Assembly (NCBI GenBank): GCA_037442505.1
Contig: JBBIPZ010000013.1
Span: 5,617-69,616, forward strand
Length of the DNA stretch: 64,000 bases
Direction of reading: 5' to 3'
Source of the DNA: JBBIPZ01 sp037442505 [NCBI: Deltaproteobacteria bacterium]
GTDB taxonomy: Bacteria; CALINM01
Shown here: positions 16,371 through 27,864 of the stretch, piece after piece
Layout: each line of letters starts with the position of its first letter
Numbering within the stretch: position 1 is the stretch's first letter
Program-made: the position numbers and the translations under genes
The notes under the pieces: model-generated
What the model was told of the DNA's origin: nothing
The model's database searches: none
The model's input: only the letters and a program-made list of their open reading frames with translations

Positions 16371-16393
16371 GAGACGCTCGGAAAGAGCGTCTC
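16371..16393. repeat. Perfect hairpin between convergent genes
   Basis: A 9-bp perfect stem GAGACGCTC/GAGCGTCTC around a 5-base loop lies just after the stop at 16367 and before the end of the OFA transporter gene. There is no T-run on either side, so it may act as an mRNA-stabilising or factor-assisted end rather than a true intrinsic terminator. Confidence 0.6.
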
Positions 16394-16402
16394 CGTAAGT
16401 AT

Positions 16403-17662
16403 TTACGCAACTTCTGTTTCTTCTGTGAATGATGTTTCTTCAATTCTCACAGGAGCCTTTGTTACAAAAGTAAGTGTAGCAGCAACAAGCATTAGTCCGG
16501 ATGCTATTAAATAAGCCATTGCGTAAGAGCCGTTTAAATCAGCAATCTTGCCAGCTAAGAGTGGTCCAAAAACGCCACCAACACCCCATGCTGTGAACAT
16601 AATGCCATAATTTAGTCCTAAGTTTTTTGTACCCCAGTAGTCGGCTGTCGTAGATGGGAAAAGTGATAGACACGCCCCATAGCTAAAACCAACTACGGCT
16701 GAGCCAATTGTGAATTGTAAAATAGTTGAGAATTTAGAGAAGAAAAACATTACAACAGCCTGTGTAACACATACGAGGAATATCGTTTTTATTCTGCCAA
16801 TTTTATCTGAAACAAGGCCAGCTAAGAGTCTTCCTGCAGCATTAAAAACAGCAAGCAAGGCAACGAACATAAAACCAATCTTTATCGTGTTGTTAGACTG
16901 CAAAGCTACAATCTTTGCAAGATGGCCAATAATCATAAGACCTGCCGTAGCCGCACATGCATACTCTAACCATAAGAGATAAAATGAAGGTGTTTTTAAC
17001 ATCTCGTCCCAGCCAAAATCCTTTCTTGTAAGTATTGAAGTGGTGTTGTTTTTAGATGCTACTTTTGGAAGCATTGGGTTTGTGATAAACTGAGCCACAA
17101 AAATAGTCACAAATGCAAAACCAATTCCAAGCATACGGAAAGCAGTATTTATTCCGTAATTTGCTAATAGATATTTGCTCAATGGGGCAATATAAACAGG
17201 CGCCAATCCGAAACCACTTACTACTATTCCGGTAATTAATCCTTTTTTTTCTGCGGGAAACCATTTAATTGCGGCAGGTGTTGCGGCTGCATAACCAAGC
17301 CCAAAACCAGTCCCGGCTAATGCCCCAAAACCAACGAGAGCTGGTATAATATTGTCCGGAGATGCAAAACTTGTTACGATCAAACCTGCTGCGGTTAAAA
17401 TAGCACCTGCTGTTGCTACAATCTTAGGTCCAATTTTGTCCTGCAATCTACCTGCTGGCACCATCATTAATGCGAAACATGCTATCGCAATTGTGTAAGG
17501 AAGTGCAGCCTCAGTCTTTGTCCAACCAAAACCACCCTTATCAACCGCTTCAGTAAACTGTTTCCCAAAAATACTCCAGGCATACAAGACGCCCAATGCC
17601 AGATTAAGACACATACCTGAAAATACTACAATCCAACCTTTTTTTTCACTTAAACTACTCAT
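16403..17662 (-). CDS. OFA-family MFS carboxylate transporter
   Basis: A 12-helix MFS permease of 419 residues of the oxalate/formate antiporter family. The N-terminal helix GMCLNLALGVLYAWSIFGKQF is the OFA signature; other family segments are GRLQDKIGPK in the loop after helix 2 and GRLLAGLVSDKIGR in the second half. Likely substrates are small carboxylates (oxalate, formate, acetate, pyruvate); the exact one is not inferable. It is downstream of and co-directional with a Cys-rich miniprotein gene (12-base gap), and both sit behind a sigma-54 promoter beside a two-component system. Confidence 0.88.
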   Translation of the reverse strand: MSSLSEKKGWIVVFSGMCLNLALGVLYAWSIFGKQFTEAVDKGGFGWTKTEAALPYTIAIACFALMMVPAGRLQDKIGPKIVATAGAILTAAGLIVTSFASPDNIIPALVGFGALAGTGFGLGYAAATPAAIKWFPAEKKGLITGIVVSGFGLAPVYIAPLSKYLLANYGINTAFRMLGIGFAFVTIFVAQFITNPMLPKVASKNNTTSILTRKDFGWDEMLKTPSFYLLWLEYACAATAGLMIIGHLAKIVALQSNNTIKIGFMFVALLAVFNAAGRLLAGLVSDKIGRIKTIFLVCVTQAVVMFFFSKFSTILQFTIGSAVVGFSYGACLSLFPSTTADYWGTKNLGLNYGIMFTAWGVGGVFGPLLAGKIADLNGSYAMAYLIASGLMLVAATLTFVTKAPVRIEETSFTEETEVA

Positions 17663-17674
17663 ACTCCCCCCTTT

Positions 17675-17866
17675 TTAAGATATTTTTTTTGAATCATAAA
17701 AATGAGTTTTTTGTTTCTGGTTAAGTAAAATAAAGTTCTGGCAAATTTTGAAGTTAGTTAAACACACGTTAATTATTTCTTTAGCGTCTTTTAAGTTTAT
17801 GTAATCGCTTCCAGCATTACAGCATTTTTGCTTGCTAAAATAGGGACATAAAAAATTTGCTGCCAT
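17675..17866 (-). CDS. Small Cys-rich protein upstream of the OFA transporter
   Basis: A 63-residue protein with five cysteines at 7, 15, 16, 35 and 42 in the pattern CPYF-x4-CCNAG...C-x6-C, with no signal peptide. The coding call rests on a perfect AGGAGG (complement of 17872-17877) exactly 5 bases before ATG 17866 and a sigma-54 promoter upstream; an in-frame GTG at 17872 overlaps the Shine-Dalgarno and is less likely. The Cys spacing suggests a metal- or Fe-S-binding miniprotein. It may modulate or sense for the transporter (inference). I know of no characterised function. Confidence 0.72.
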   Translation of the reverse strand: MAANFLCPYFSKQKCCNAGSDYINLKDAKEIINVCLTNFKICQNFILLNQKQKTHFYDSKKIS

Positions 17867-17895
17867 AAGCACCTCCTCAGGTTTTAAGGATATTT

Positions 17896-17911
17896 TGCAG
17901 TATCTATGCCA
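17896..17911 (-). promoter_or_regulatory. Sigma-54 promoter
   Basis: On the minus strand TGGCATAGATACTGCA matches the -24/-12 consensus TGGCACrN4TTGCW, with the invariant GG and GC separated by exactly 10 bases. A start site is expected near 17886, giving a leader of about 20 bases that contains only the AGGAGG site. It drives the Cys-rich protein and OFA transporter. Confidence 0.8.
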
Positions 17912-17999
17912 TTAAGAGCCAATTTAGAAAAAAATAAATAAGATCAATAATATGTTGTTTTTAGCTGGCATAGTTGACAGCTTTATTAAGATTAAGAAT

Positions 18000-18078
18000 T
18001 TGCAATTTTGCAAAAGGATTTGAATAAATTACAGAATAAGCATTGTTTATGAATGAAAATAGTTTTGCAAATATGCAA
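18000..18078. promoter_or_regulatory. Paired TTGCAA upstream activating sites
   Basis: Two composite sites of identical architecture: TTGCAA-TT-TTGCAA (18000-18013) and TTGCAA-AT-ATGCAA (18065-18078). Their left edges are 65 bases apart, and they lie about 100 and 165 bases upstream of the sigma-54 promoter, the usual range for enhancer-binding-protein sites. They end just before the stop codon of the NtrC-type gene, the obvious candidate to bind them. Confidence 0.55.
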
Positions 18079-18080
18079 GC

Positions 18081-19445
18081 CTATTCACGTTTTAGATCCA
18101 ATTTTTTTATTTTCCTGTAAAGTGTAGCTATATTTACACCTGCTTCTTTTGCAGCAGTGTCAACATTCCAATGGTGTTTCTTTAGAAGTTTGGAAAAATA
18201 CTCTTTTTCAAAGTTAGCAAGTGCGATAGAATAGTCTCCATCTGTTACAATATTTGTCTCAATTAGTTCTTCTTCGAGTGGTAAAAATTGCTTTATAGTA
18301 TCTAATGTTATAAAGTTTTGAGTTTCCAATGCCATCACAGCAGAAACTACATTTTTTAGCTCTCTTATATTTCCTGGCCAATCGTAGTTTATTAAAGCGT
18401 TCATCGCCTCTTTTGTAAATCCGGCAAAGTTTGTGTTAAATGTTTTATTTAAAGAGGCAACAAAATGTGTTGCAAGTAGAGGAATATCTTCTTTTCTCTC
18501 CCTGAGTGAAGGAATATGAAATGTGATACCGTTTAATCTGTAAAAAAGGTCTTCTCTAAAAGTTCCATCTTTGATAGCTTTTTGCAAATCGGTATTTGTT
18601 GCAGAAACAACTCTTACGTCAAGTTTTATGACATTTGTATCGCCAATACGGCGTATCTCTTTTTCCTGTAAAAATCTTAATAAACCCTTTTGTGCTTCTA
18701 AGGAGAGATTGCCAACCTCATCTAAAAAAAGCGTTCCATTGTTAGCCTGTTCAAACAATCCTATTTTGTTATCCATAGCTCCAGTGAAGCTACCTTTTTT
18801 ATGTCCAAAAAGCTCGCTTTCCAGAAGGTTTTGTGGTAGCGCACCACAGTTTAAGGCAATGAATGGTTGATCTTTCCTGTTTGAATTATAATGAATTGCC
18901 TGTGCAATAAGTTCCTTTCCTGTGCCAGACTCTCCTGTGATGAGCACAGGAATATCGCGAGGGGCAATTTTTCTGATTTTGTCTATAAGCTCTTTTATGT
19001 ATTTTGATATGCCAATAATGTTTTCAAAGCTGCCTTTAGCCTGAAGCTGTTCCCTTAACTGTATGTTTTCTTTCAGCAAATCGTTGTGTTTAAAAGCATT
19101 TTTTACCCTCATTATCAGCTCGGGGGATTCAAAAGGTTTGGTAATCATATCGTCAGCGCCTTTCCTTAGCGCTTGAATAGATATATCTACCGTTGCATGG
19201 GCAGTGATTATAATAACGGGCGTTGTAGGACTAAAACGTTTAATTTGTTCAAGTACCTCAATGCCATCCATGCCGGGCATCTTTATATCAGTTATAACTA
19301 ACGAGTGCATGTCGTTTTTAAATGTAGCAACTCCTTCATAAGGGTCATAGCAGGTGGTAACTTTATAGCCGTTGTCAGTTAGTACTGCTTCAACAAGCTT
19401 ACAAAGTGCTATATCGTTATCGATAACAAGAATGCTTTTATCCAT
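18081..19445 (-). CDS. NtrC-type sigma-54-dependent response regulator
   Basis: A 454-residue regulator with three domains: receiver (residues 1-120, phospho-acceptor Asp53 in VITDIKMPG), AAA+ ATPase (about 140-375, Walker A GESGTGKE, sigma-54 contact loop GSFTGA instead of GAFTGA, and FLDEVGN), and a C-terminal Fis-type helix-turn-helix (DTAAKEAGVNIATLYRKI). The kinase gene lies 4 bases upstream in the same operon. It should oligomerise on the TTGCAA-type sites directly downstream of its gene and activate the sigma-54 promoter at 17896-17911. Confidence 0.95.
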   Translation of the reverse strand: MDKSILVIDNDIALCKLVEAVLTDNGYKVTTCYDPYEGVATFKNDMHSLVITDIKMPGMDGIEVLEQIKRFSPTTPVIIITAHATVDISIQALRKGADDMITKPFESPELIMRVKNAFKHNDLLKENIQLREQLQAKGSFENIIGISKYIKELIDKIRKIAPRDIPVLITGESGTGKELIAQAIHYNSNRKDQPFIALNCGALPQNLLESELFGHKKGSFTGAMDNKIGLFEQANNGTLFLDEVGNLSLEAQKGLLRFLQEKEIRRIGDTNVIKLDVRVVSATNTDLQKAIKDGTFREDLFYRLNGITFHIPSLRERKEDIPLLATHFVASLNKTFNTNFAGFTKEAMNALINYDWPGNIRELKNVVSAVMALETQNFITLDTIKQFLPLEEELIETNIVTDGDYSIALANFEKEYFSKLLKKHHWNVDTAAKEAGVNIATLYRKIKKLDLKRE

Positions 19446-19449
19446 CTTC

Positions 19450-20943
19450 TCACCAATTCCTATCTATGGGCAAAGACACTACAACCAGAGTGCCTTTCCC
19501 AAGCTCACTTTGAATACTAATGTTTCCCAGATGTTGTTTAACAATCTGCCTTGCGATAGCCAGACCCAATCCTGTGCCTTTTGGTTTTGTCGTAAAAAAT
19601 GGTTCAAATATCCTTTCTAAATGTTCTTTTGGAATACCTTTCCCTGTATCTTTGAAAAGGATGTTAACAAAGCCTTCTAACCCCCTTTCTGTTGAGATTG
19701 TAATTTTCCCAGAACCTTCTATGGCTGAAGCAGCATTAAAAATAAGGTTAATTGCTACTTGTTTTATCTGGTCTTCATCTGCCATTATTAACGGCAGATC
19801 CTTGTCAAAATGCTTTTCAATATCAATATCTTGGATATCAGGATGATTGGATGCAAAAGATATAATCTCATCAAGTACGGCGTTTAAGTTTATCACTTTT
19901 AAAACAGGATTGGGGATTCTTGCATAGTTCAAAAAATTTTCTACAATTTTTTTGCATCGCTGACTTTCTCTTTTTATCTCAATGACGTAGTTTTTAATCT
20001 TTTCGTCATCGGCAAGTTTTGACTCGAGGAATGACGAGTAGCCAAGTATCACACCAATAGGATTGTTAATTTCATGAGCGACTTCAGAAGCTAAAACGCC
20101 TAAAGAAGCCATCTTTGATTGTTGATTTATTGATTTTTCAAGCTCTTTTTGTTTTGAAATTAAATCAAACATCCTGTTGAAGTTATCTGCCAATTCACCT
20201 ATTTCGTCGTTGTTTGTTATATAAATTCTTTCGTTTATTTTGCCTTTCTTAATCTTTCTTATCACTTCAATGATAGTTTTTATTGGGTCAGTAAGTTTAT
20301 CAGACAGTTTAAAAACAAAAAAAACGGAGAGAATGATAGACAGAATGACAACAATGATTGTGTTTAGAAGGATTTTGTCCTTAATTTTATTAGCCTCTTT
20401 ATAAAACTCATTTTCGTATGAACCAACGGCAACAATCCACTGCCATGGAGCAAAATAGAGATATCTTACTATTTTCATACGTGCATAATTTTCACCGGGA
20501 TTTCTCCATGGGTAACGTATCCAACCATTTTTGTTTTTTATCATCTCCCTTATGAAAAAAGAGCCATTGTAATCTTTTGCATCAATGATGCTATCACCTT
20601 CACGTGCAGGATGAACAGTTAATGTCCCTTGCATATCAATACAATAAATGTAACCTGTATCTCCTACTTTTTTTTGTTTTAAAATCTCTTTTAGTAACGT
20701 TAGTTTTTCAGGGTTTTTTGTAGGAGAACCATAAGTTTCGTTGTGAAGTGTCAAAAGGCCAACAGAAAATTGAGCCATGTGGTCTAAATCAGCCATACTG
20801 GTCTCTGTGATGCCAAGATATGCCTGCATATTTGCAACGTATCCTACAATAGAGGCAACCAGTATGATTGGGATAACTACCAATGGCAAAACCAGAGCCA
20901 GAATCTTCCATCTAATTTTTAAGTTACTGAAAAATTTTAGCAC
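19450..20943 (-). CDS. Cache-domain sensor histidine kinase
   Basis: Inner-membrane kinase of 497 residues: TM1 (about 14-34), a periplasmic Cache domain (about 60-185, with GDTGYIYCIDMQGTLTVHP and WQWIVAVGSY), TM2 (about 193-212), HAMP, a HisKA domain with the phospho-His in VAHEINNP, and an HATPase domain with N, G1 (DTGKGIP) and G2 (GTGLGLAI) boxes. Cache sensors of this type commonly bind small carboxylates, which fits the OFA transporter the circuit controls. The start is GTG, preceded by GGGGGGAGA. It is divergent from the serine genes. Confidence 0.95.
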   Translation of the reverse strand: MLKFFSNLKIRWKILALVLPLVVIPIILVASIVGYVANMQAYLGITETSMADLDHMAQFSVGLLTLHNETYGSPTKNPEKLTLLKEILKQKKVGDTGYIYCIDMQGTLTVHPAREGDSIIDAKDYNGSFFIREMIKNKNGWIRYPWRNPGENYARMKIVRYLYFAPWQWIVAVGSYENEFYKEANKIKDKILLNTIIVVILSIILSVFFVFKLSDKLTDPIKTIIEVIRKIKKGKINERIYITNNDEIGELADNFNRMFDLISKQKELEKSINQQSKMASLGVLASEVAHEINNPIGVILGYSSFLESKLADDEKIKNYVIEIKRESQRCKKIVENFLNYARIPNPVLKVINLNAVLDEIISFASNHPDIQDIDIEKHFDKDLPLIMADEDQIKQVAINLIFNAASAIEGSGKITISTERGLEGFVNILFKDTGKGIPKEHLERIFEPFFTTKPKGTGLGLAIARQIVKQHLGNISIQSELGKGTLVVVSLPIDRNW

Positions 20944-21015
20944 TCTCCCCCCAAAAAACTAACTTTATATTATAACAATCTAATTTTAAGTTTCGATAAA
21001 AAAGTGAAAATTGTT

Positions 21016-21036
21016 TTGACAATTTTAAAATGTCAA
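21016..21036. promoter_or_regulatory. Palindrome in the divergent kinase/aminotransferase region
   Basis: TTGACA (21016-21021) and TGTCAA (21031-21036) flank the 9-base centre ATTTTAAAA, giving a near-perfect palindrome about 30 bases upstream of the -35 box at 21067. It could be an operator for either divergent gene. Neither arm has a good -10 at promoter spacing, so it is probably not itself a promoter. Confidence 0.4.
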
Positions 21037-21066
21037 GTTGAATGTTGGAACGGCAAATTTCTAATA

Positions 21067-21095
21067 TTGACAACAAAGCGTTTTTTCTATATAGT
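21067..21095 (+). promoter_or_regulatory. Promoter of the serine-histidine-purine-trp gene run
   Basis: TTGACA (21067-21072), a 17-base spacer and TATAGT (21090-21095), with AAAGGAG before ATG 21128. It is the only good promoter I see at the head of the long plus-strand run that begins here. Confidence 0.7.
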
Positions 21096-21127
21096 TTTTC
21101 TATCAACAATTTATAAAGGAGCATTTT

Positions 21128-22264
21128 ATGAAACGTTACCTTTTAACGCCAGGTCCAACTATGATTGCTTCGGAAACATTACTTGAGATGGCAAAACCGA
21201 TAATTCATCATAGAGCACCTGAGTTTATTCCGCTGATGGAAGAAGTGAGGGAAAACTTAAAATGGCTTTTCGGTACTAAAAATGAGGTGTTAATTTTTGC
21301 CGCATCCGGGACAGGTGCGATGGAAGGTAGTGTTACTAATACGCTTTCCCCTGGTGATAAAGCACTCGTTGTTAATGGTGGGAAGTTTGGGGAACGTTGG
21401 GCGAACATCTGTAAGGCTTATGGGGTCGATGCTAAGGTTATTAAGGTTGAGTGGGGGCAGGCTGTTGATCCAGCTGAGATAGAAAAGGCTCTTAAGGAAG
21501 ATAGCGAGATAAAGGCGGTATTCATTCAGGCAAGTGAGACTTCTACTGGTGTGATGCATCCAACCAAGCAGATCGCAGATATCGTAAAACAGTATGAAAA
21601 TACCATTCTTGTTGTTGATGGTATCACTGGCGTGGGTGTATTCCCCCTTCCTATGGATGAGTGGGGAATCGACATTCTCGTTACAGGCTCACAGAAGGCA
21701 CTTATGTTGCCACCGGGTCTTGCTTTTGCAGGGGTGTCTGATAAGGCTTGGAAGATGATAGAAAGTTCCAGGTTGCCAAAGTTTTATTTTGATTTTAAAA
21801 AAGAACTAAAAAATATTAAGGATAATCAGACAGCTTATACACCGGCCGTTTCGTTGATAGTCGGACTTAATCAGGTCTTAAGAGAAATGAAAAAGGAAGG
21901 CTTGGAAAATATTTACAAACGTCATGAACAGCTTGCAAAGGCAACAAGGGAAGGTTTAAAGGCGATGGGTTTAAAACTCTTTGCGCCTGATTCACCAAGC
22001 AATGCAGTCACGGCGGTTTATGCTCCTGAAGGTATGGATGCTGGCAAGATTGTAAAATTCTGTAGAGACAGGCTTGGTGTAACTATCACTGGTGGGCAGG
22101 ATCATGTAAAGGGTAAAATATTCAGGGTTGCACATTTAGGCTACTACGATCGCTTTGATGTTATTGTTGGACTTTCTGCGATTGAGTTTGCGTTGAAATC
22201 CTTAGGACACCAGTTTAGTTTTGGGGCAGGAGTGGCAAAAGCTTTAGAAGTTCTCGCTGAATAA
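21128..22264 (+). CDS. Class V aminotransferase, probable phosphoserine or serine transaminase
   Basis: PLP enzyme of 378 residues of the serine-pyruvate/serine-glyoxylate group: MKRYLLTPGPTMI N-terminus, GTGAME PLP-phosphate loop, DGITGVG aspartate motif and Schiff-base Lys190 in TGSQKALMLPPG. The gene is immediately followed by serA, and no classical serC is in the window, so it probably performs the second step of serine synthesis (3-phosphohydroxypyruvate to phosphoserine). In other organisms class V enzymes of this subgroup take that role; alternatives are alanine- or serine-glyoxylate transamination. Confidence 0.85.
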   Translation: MKRYLLTPGPTMIASETLLEMAKPIIHHRAPEFIPLMEEVRENLKWLFGTKNEVLIFAASGTGAMEGSVTNTLSPGDKALVVNGGKFGERWANICKAYGVDAKVIKVEWGQAVDPAEIEKALKEDSEIKAVFIQASETSTGVMHPTKQIADIVKQYENTILVVDGITGVGVFPLPMDEWGIDILVTGSQKALMLPPGLAFAGVSDKAWKMIESSRLPKFYFDFKKELKNIKDNQTAYTPAVSLIVGLNQVLREMKKEGLENIYKRHEQLAKATREGLKAMGLKLFAPDSPSNAVTAVYAPEGMDAGKIVKFCRDRLGVTITGGQDHVKGKIFRVAHLGYYDRFDVIVGLSAIEFALKSLGHQFSFGAGVAKALEVLAE

Positions 22265-22280
22265 TATTGGGGAGGTAAAT

Positions 22281-23867
22281 ATGTATAAAGTGCTTGTTTG
22301 TGATGGAATCACAGAGGAAGGTGCGAAGATTCTGAAATCATCTAAAAATATCGAAGCTGTTATTTATGATAAACTTCCTAAAGACGAGTTGATGAAGATA
22401 GTCGCAGATTTTGATGCGTTAGCTGTTAGAAGCGCAACAAAAGTTACTGCTGAGGTGATGGATGCCGCAAAAAGATTAAAGATTGTTGGAAGGGCTGGAA
22501 TTGGAGTTGATAATATTGATGTCCCTGCTGCCACTAAAAGGGGAATTGTTGTTATGAACACACCAGGTGGCAATACAGTTACTACAGCAGAGCACACAAT
22601 CGCGATGATGATGTCTCTCACGAGAAAGATCCCTGCTGCAACAATGTCGATGAAAGCTGGTAAGTGGGAAAAAAATAAGTTCATGGGAAGGGAATTATTT
22701 AATAAAACTCTTGGGGTTATTGGATTAGGCAACATAGGTTCTATCGTTGCAGACAGGGCGAAAGGATTGAAAATGAATGTTATCGCTTATGATCCGTTTA
22801 TAACACCAGAGGCTGCCGCAAAAAGAGGCATTGAGTTAGTTCCTCTGGAGGAACTTTATAAAAGGTCTCACTATATTACTGTTCATGTGCCACTTCTTGA
22901 AGAGACAAAAAATATGATTAATAAAGACACCATTGCCAGGATGAGAAATGGTGTCTTTATTATCAACTGTGCACGTGGTGGAATTGTTAACGAAAAGGAT
23001 CTTTACGATGCGATGGTTTCAGGTAAGGTTGCGGGAGCTGCATTTGACGTTTTCGAACAGGAACCAACACCAGCAGATAACCCGTTGTTGACATTAGATA
23101 ATTTTGTTTGCACACCACACTTGGGTGCATCCACAGAAGAGGCTCAGATTAATGTCTCGATTGCAGTGGCAGAGCAGATAGTTGATTTTTTAGAAAGGGG
23201 TATTATCGTCAATGCCGTTAACGTTCCTTCTTTAACAAACGAGGAAATGAACTATCTCAGTTCTTTTATTATGCTCACAGAACGTTTGGGCGCTTTTTCT
23301 GCACAACTTGTAAAGGAGGCTGTTAAAGAGATTGTAATTGAGTATGATGGCGAAGTGGCAGAAAAGAAGGTAAATGTTCTTACAACGTCTTTTCTTAAAG
23401 GCTTTTTTTCAAAACAATTAGAGGTTGGAGAGGTCAACTTTGTAAATGCACCGATAATTGCAAAAGACAGAGGAATTAAAATAACAGAAGTTAAACAAGA
23501 GACTAGAAAGGATTATAGCAATCTTATAAGTGTCACATTAAAGGGCGAAAAAGAGCAAATTTTTATTGCGGGAACACTTTTTGGAATTGAACCAAGAATC
23601 GTTAATATCAATCATTTTCCTGTAGAGGGTGTGCCCGAAGGTCATATGTTGATGATTTACAACTATGATAAGCCTGGCGTTATAGGCAACATAGGGACAA
23701 CTTTAGGTAAGATGAATATTAATATAGGAAGCATGAGGTTTGGCAGAGAAAAGTCTGGCGGAATGGCAATATCACTTTTGCATATAGATGCTGTAGTGAC
23801 GAAGGAAGTTGTTTCAGAATTACTTAAACTACCTAATATTGTTTCGGTGATACCTATAGAGATATAA
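22281..23867 (+). CDS. serA: D-3-phosphoglycerate dehydrogenase
   Basis: Long-type SerA of 528 residues: N-terminal substrate domain, NAD domain with GVIGLGNIGSIV, catalytic Arg in CARGGIVNE, Glu in EQEPTPADNPL and His in CTPHLGAST, then the intervening ASB domain (about 315-450) and a C-terminal ACT domain (about 455-528, MLMIYNYDKPGVIGNIGTTL). It oxidises 3-phosphoglycerate as the first step of serine synthesis. The ACT domain suggests feedback inhibition by serine. It lies 16 bases after the aminotransferase. Confidence 0.96.
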   Translation: MYKVLVCDGITEEGAKILKSSKNIEAVIYDKLPKDELMKIVADFDALAVRSATKVTAEVMDAAKRLKIVGRAGIGVDNIDVPAATKRGIVVMNTPGGNTVTTAEHTIAMMMSLTRKIPAATMSMKAGKWEKNKFMGRELFNKTLGVIGLGNIGSIVADRAKGLKMNVIAYDPFITPEAAAKRGIELVPLEELYKRSHYITVHVPLLEETKNMINKDTIARMRNGVFIINCARGGIVNEKDLYDAMVSGKVAGAAFDVFEQEPTPADNPLLTLDNFVCTPHLGASTEEAQINVSIAVAEQIVDFLERGIIVNAVNVPSLTNEEMNYLSSFIMLTERLGAFSAQLVKEAVKEIVIEYDGEVAEKKVNVLTTSFLKGFFSKQLEVGEVNFVNAPIIAKDRGIKITEVKQETRKDYSNLISVTLKGEKEQIFIAGTLFGIEPRIVNINHFPVEGVPEGHMLMIYNYDKPGVIGNIGTTLGKMNINIGSMRFGREKSGGMAISLLHIDAVVTKEVVSELLKLPNIVSVIPIEI

Positions 23868-23869
23868 AG

Positions 23870-26421
<2,552 letters not shown>

Positions 26422-26443
26422 AAAACTACATAGGGGAAAACAT

Positions 26444-27862
26444 TTGAAGTCGCAAAATATCACCCCTGTTTTTAAAACTGTACTTGCAGATTTAGATACT
26501 CCAGTTTCGTGTTTATTAAAGCTAAGAAAGGCGTATCCAGAAACTCCCGCATTTTTACTTGAAAGTGTTGAAGCAAAAGAAAAGCACGGCAGGTTTTCTT
26601 TTATCGGTTTTGACCCATTTTTAACGTTTAGAACAAAAGGGAAAAAGGTCAAGCTTTCGGGTATAATCAACGAAGAATTTGATGCTGAACAACCTTTTGA
26701 TGTTCTTAAAAATCTTGTTAAGTCATTTTGCCTGCAGCCCTTTTCAGACTCTTTGCGTTTTTCTGGAGGGGCAGTTGGTTTTGTTGGTTATGATATGATA
26801 AGGTTTTTCGAGAAAATACCTGATGTTAAGGCTCAATCCCTCAAAATTGATGATATGTATTTTATTTTACCTCGGCAGATGGTCATTTTTGATAACTTTA
26901 CGAATAAGATGACCCTTGTTGTGTTTAACATTAACAACGATGTAGATGCGAATAGCATGTTGGACCAACTCTACAAAATCGTAAGAACACCACTCAAGAT
27001 AAACAGGCATTCTCGTTTTGTTTTAGGGGAGATGAAAAGCAACACAAAAAAAGAAGAGTTTGAATCTATGGTATGCAGGGCTAAGGAGTATATATGCGCC
27101 GGGGATATATTTCAAGTGGTGCTATCACAACGTTTTACTGCGCAGGTTGATTGTGATGATATTGACCTTTATAGGGCTTTAAGGGTAGTAAATCCGTCAC
27201 CCTATATGTTTTTTTTAGATTTTGTCGAGTATAGCCTTATTGGCTCTTCACCAGAAATACTTGTTCGTTTAGAGAATAGCCAGATAGAGGTTAGACCTAT
27301 TGCCGGAACAAGAAAAAGAGGAGAAACCGAAAAAGAAGATCTATTGTTAGAAGAAAGTCTACTCTCAGACGAAAAAGAGTTGGCAGAACACGTTATGTTA
27401 GTGGATTTAGGTAGAAACGATATAGGAAGGGTTGCAAAAATTGGAACGGTAAAAGTGCCAGAGTTTAAGATAATCGAACGGTATTCACATGTTATGCATA
27501 TTGTATCTTCTGTGACGGGAGAACTTAAAGATGGCTTAGACGGTTTTGATGTGTTTAAAGCCACATTCCCGGCAGGCACGGTAAGTGGAGCACCAAAGAT
27601 ACGCGCTATGGAGATTATAGAAGAGTTAGAAAAAGAAAAAAGGGAGTTTTACGCTGGTGGAGTGGGCTACTTTGGATATAACGGCAATATTGACTTTTGC
27701 ATTACAATAAGAACTATGCTAAAAAAGGGTAAAAAGGTGTTTATTCAGGCAGGTGCCGGAATTGTAGCGGATTCTGTGCCAGAAAACGAGTATTTAGAAA
27801 CTATAAACAAGGCAAAAGCTCTGATGCAGTCGATAACAAATCTTAAGGAGATTATAGAGTAA
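26444..27862 (+). CDS. trpE: Anthranilate synthase component I
   Basis: Chorismate-binding subunit of 472 residues. The N-terminal PAFLLESVE carries the LLES motif that binds tryptophan, so feedback inhibition is expected. The catalytic half has the usual [36 protein letters not shown] and [15 protein letters not shown] blocks. TTG 26444 is the likely start: AGGGG lies 7 bases upstream and purA has already ended, whereas TTG 26405 overlaps purA and has no Shine-Dalgarno. No leader peptide or attenuator fits in the short gap. Confidence 0.95.
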   Translation: MKSQNITPVFKTVLADLDTPVSCLLKLRKAYPETPAFLLESVEAKEKHGRFSFIGFDPFLTFRTKGKKVKLSGIINEEFDAEQPFDVLKNLVKSFCLQPFSDSLRFSGGAVGFVGYDMIRFFEKIPDVKAQSLKIDDMYFILPRQMVIFDNFTNKMTLVVFNINNDVDANSMLDQLYKIVRTPLKINRHSRFVLGEMKSNTKKEEFESMVCRAKEYICAGDIFQVVLSQRFTAQVDCDDIDLYRALRVVNPSPYMFFLDFVEYSLIGSSPEILVRLENSQIEVRPIAGTRKRGETEKEDLLLEESLLSDEKELAEHVMLVDLGRNDIGRVAKIGTVKVPEFKIIERYSHVMHIVSSVTGELKDGLDGFDVFKATFPAGTVSGAPKIRAMEIIEELEKEKREFYAGGVGYFGYNGNIDFCITIRTMLKKGKKVFIQAGAGIVADSVPENEYLETINKAKALMQSITNLKEIIE

Positions 27863-27864
27863 AG

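Noticed and set aside
16371-16393. Hairpin after the amidotransferase gene as an intrinsic terminator
   Set aside because: The stem is perfect but no T-run follows on either strand; listed as a hairpin only.
17976-17991. TGGCATAG-like sequence on the plus strand near the sigma-54 promoter
   Set aside because: The bases 10 positions after GG are AG instead of GC, so it fails the sigma-54 -12 element; it also points away from the target genes.
26422-26443. Tryptophan attenuator or leader peptide before trpE
   Set aside because: purA ends about 20 bases before the trpE start and no Trp-codon-rich frame or alternative hairpins fit.
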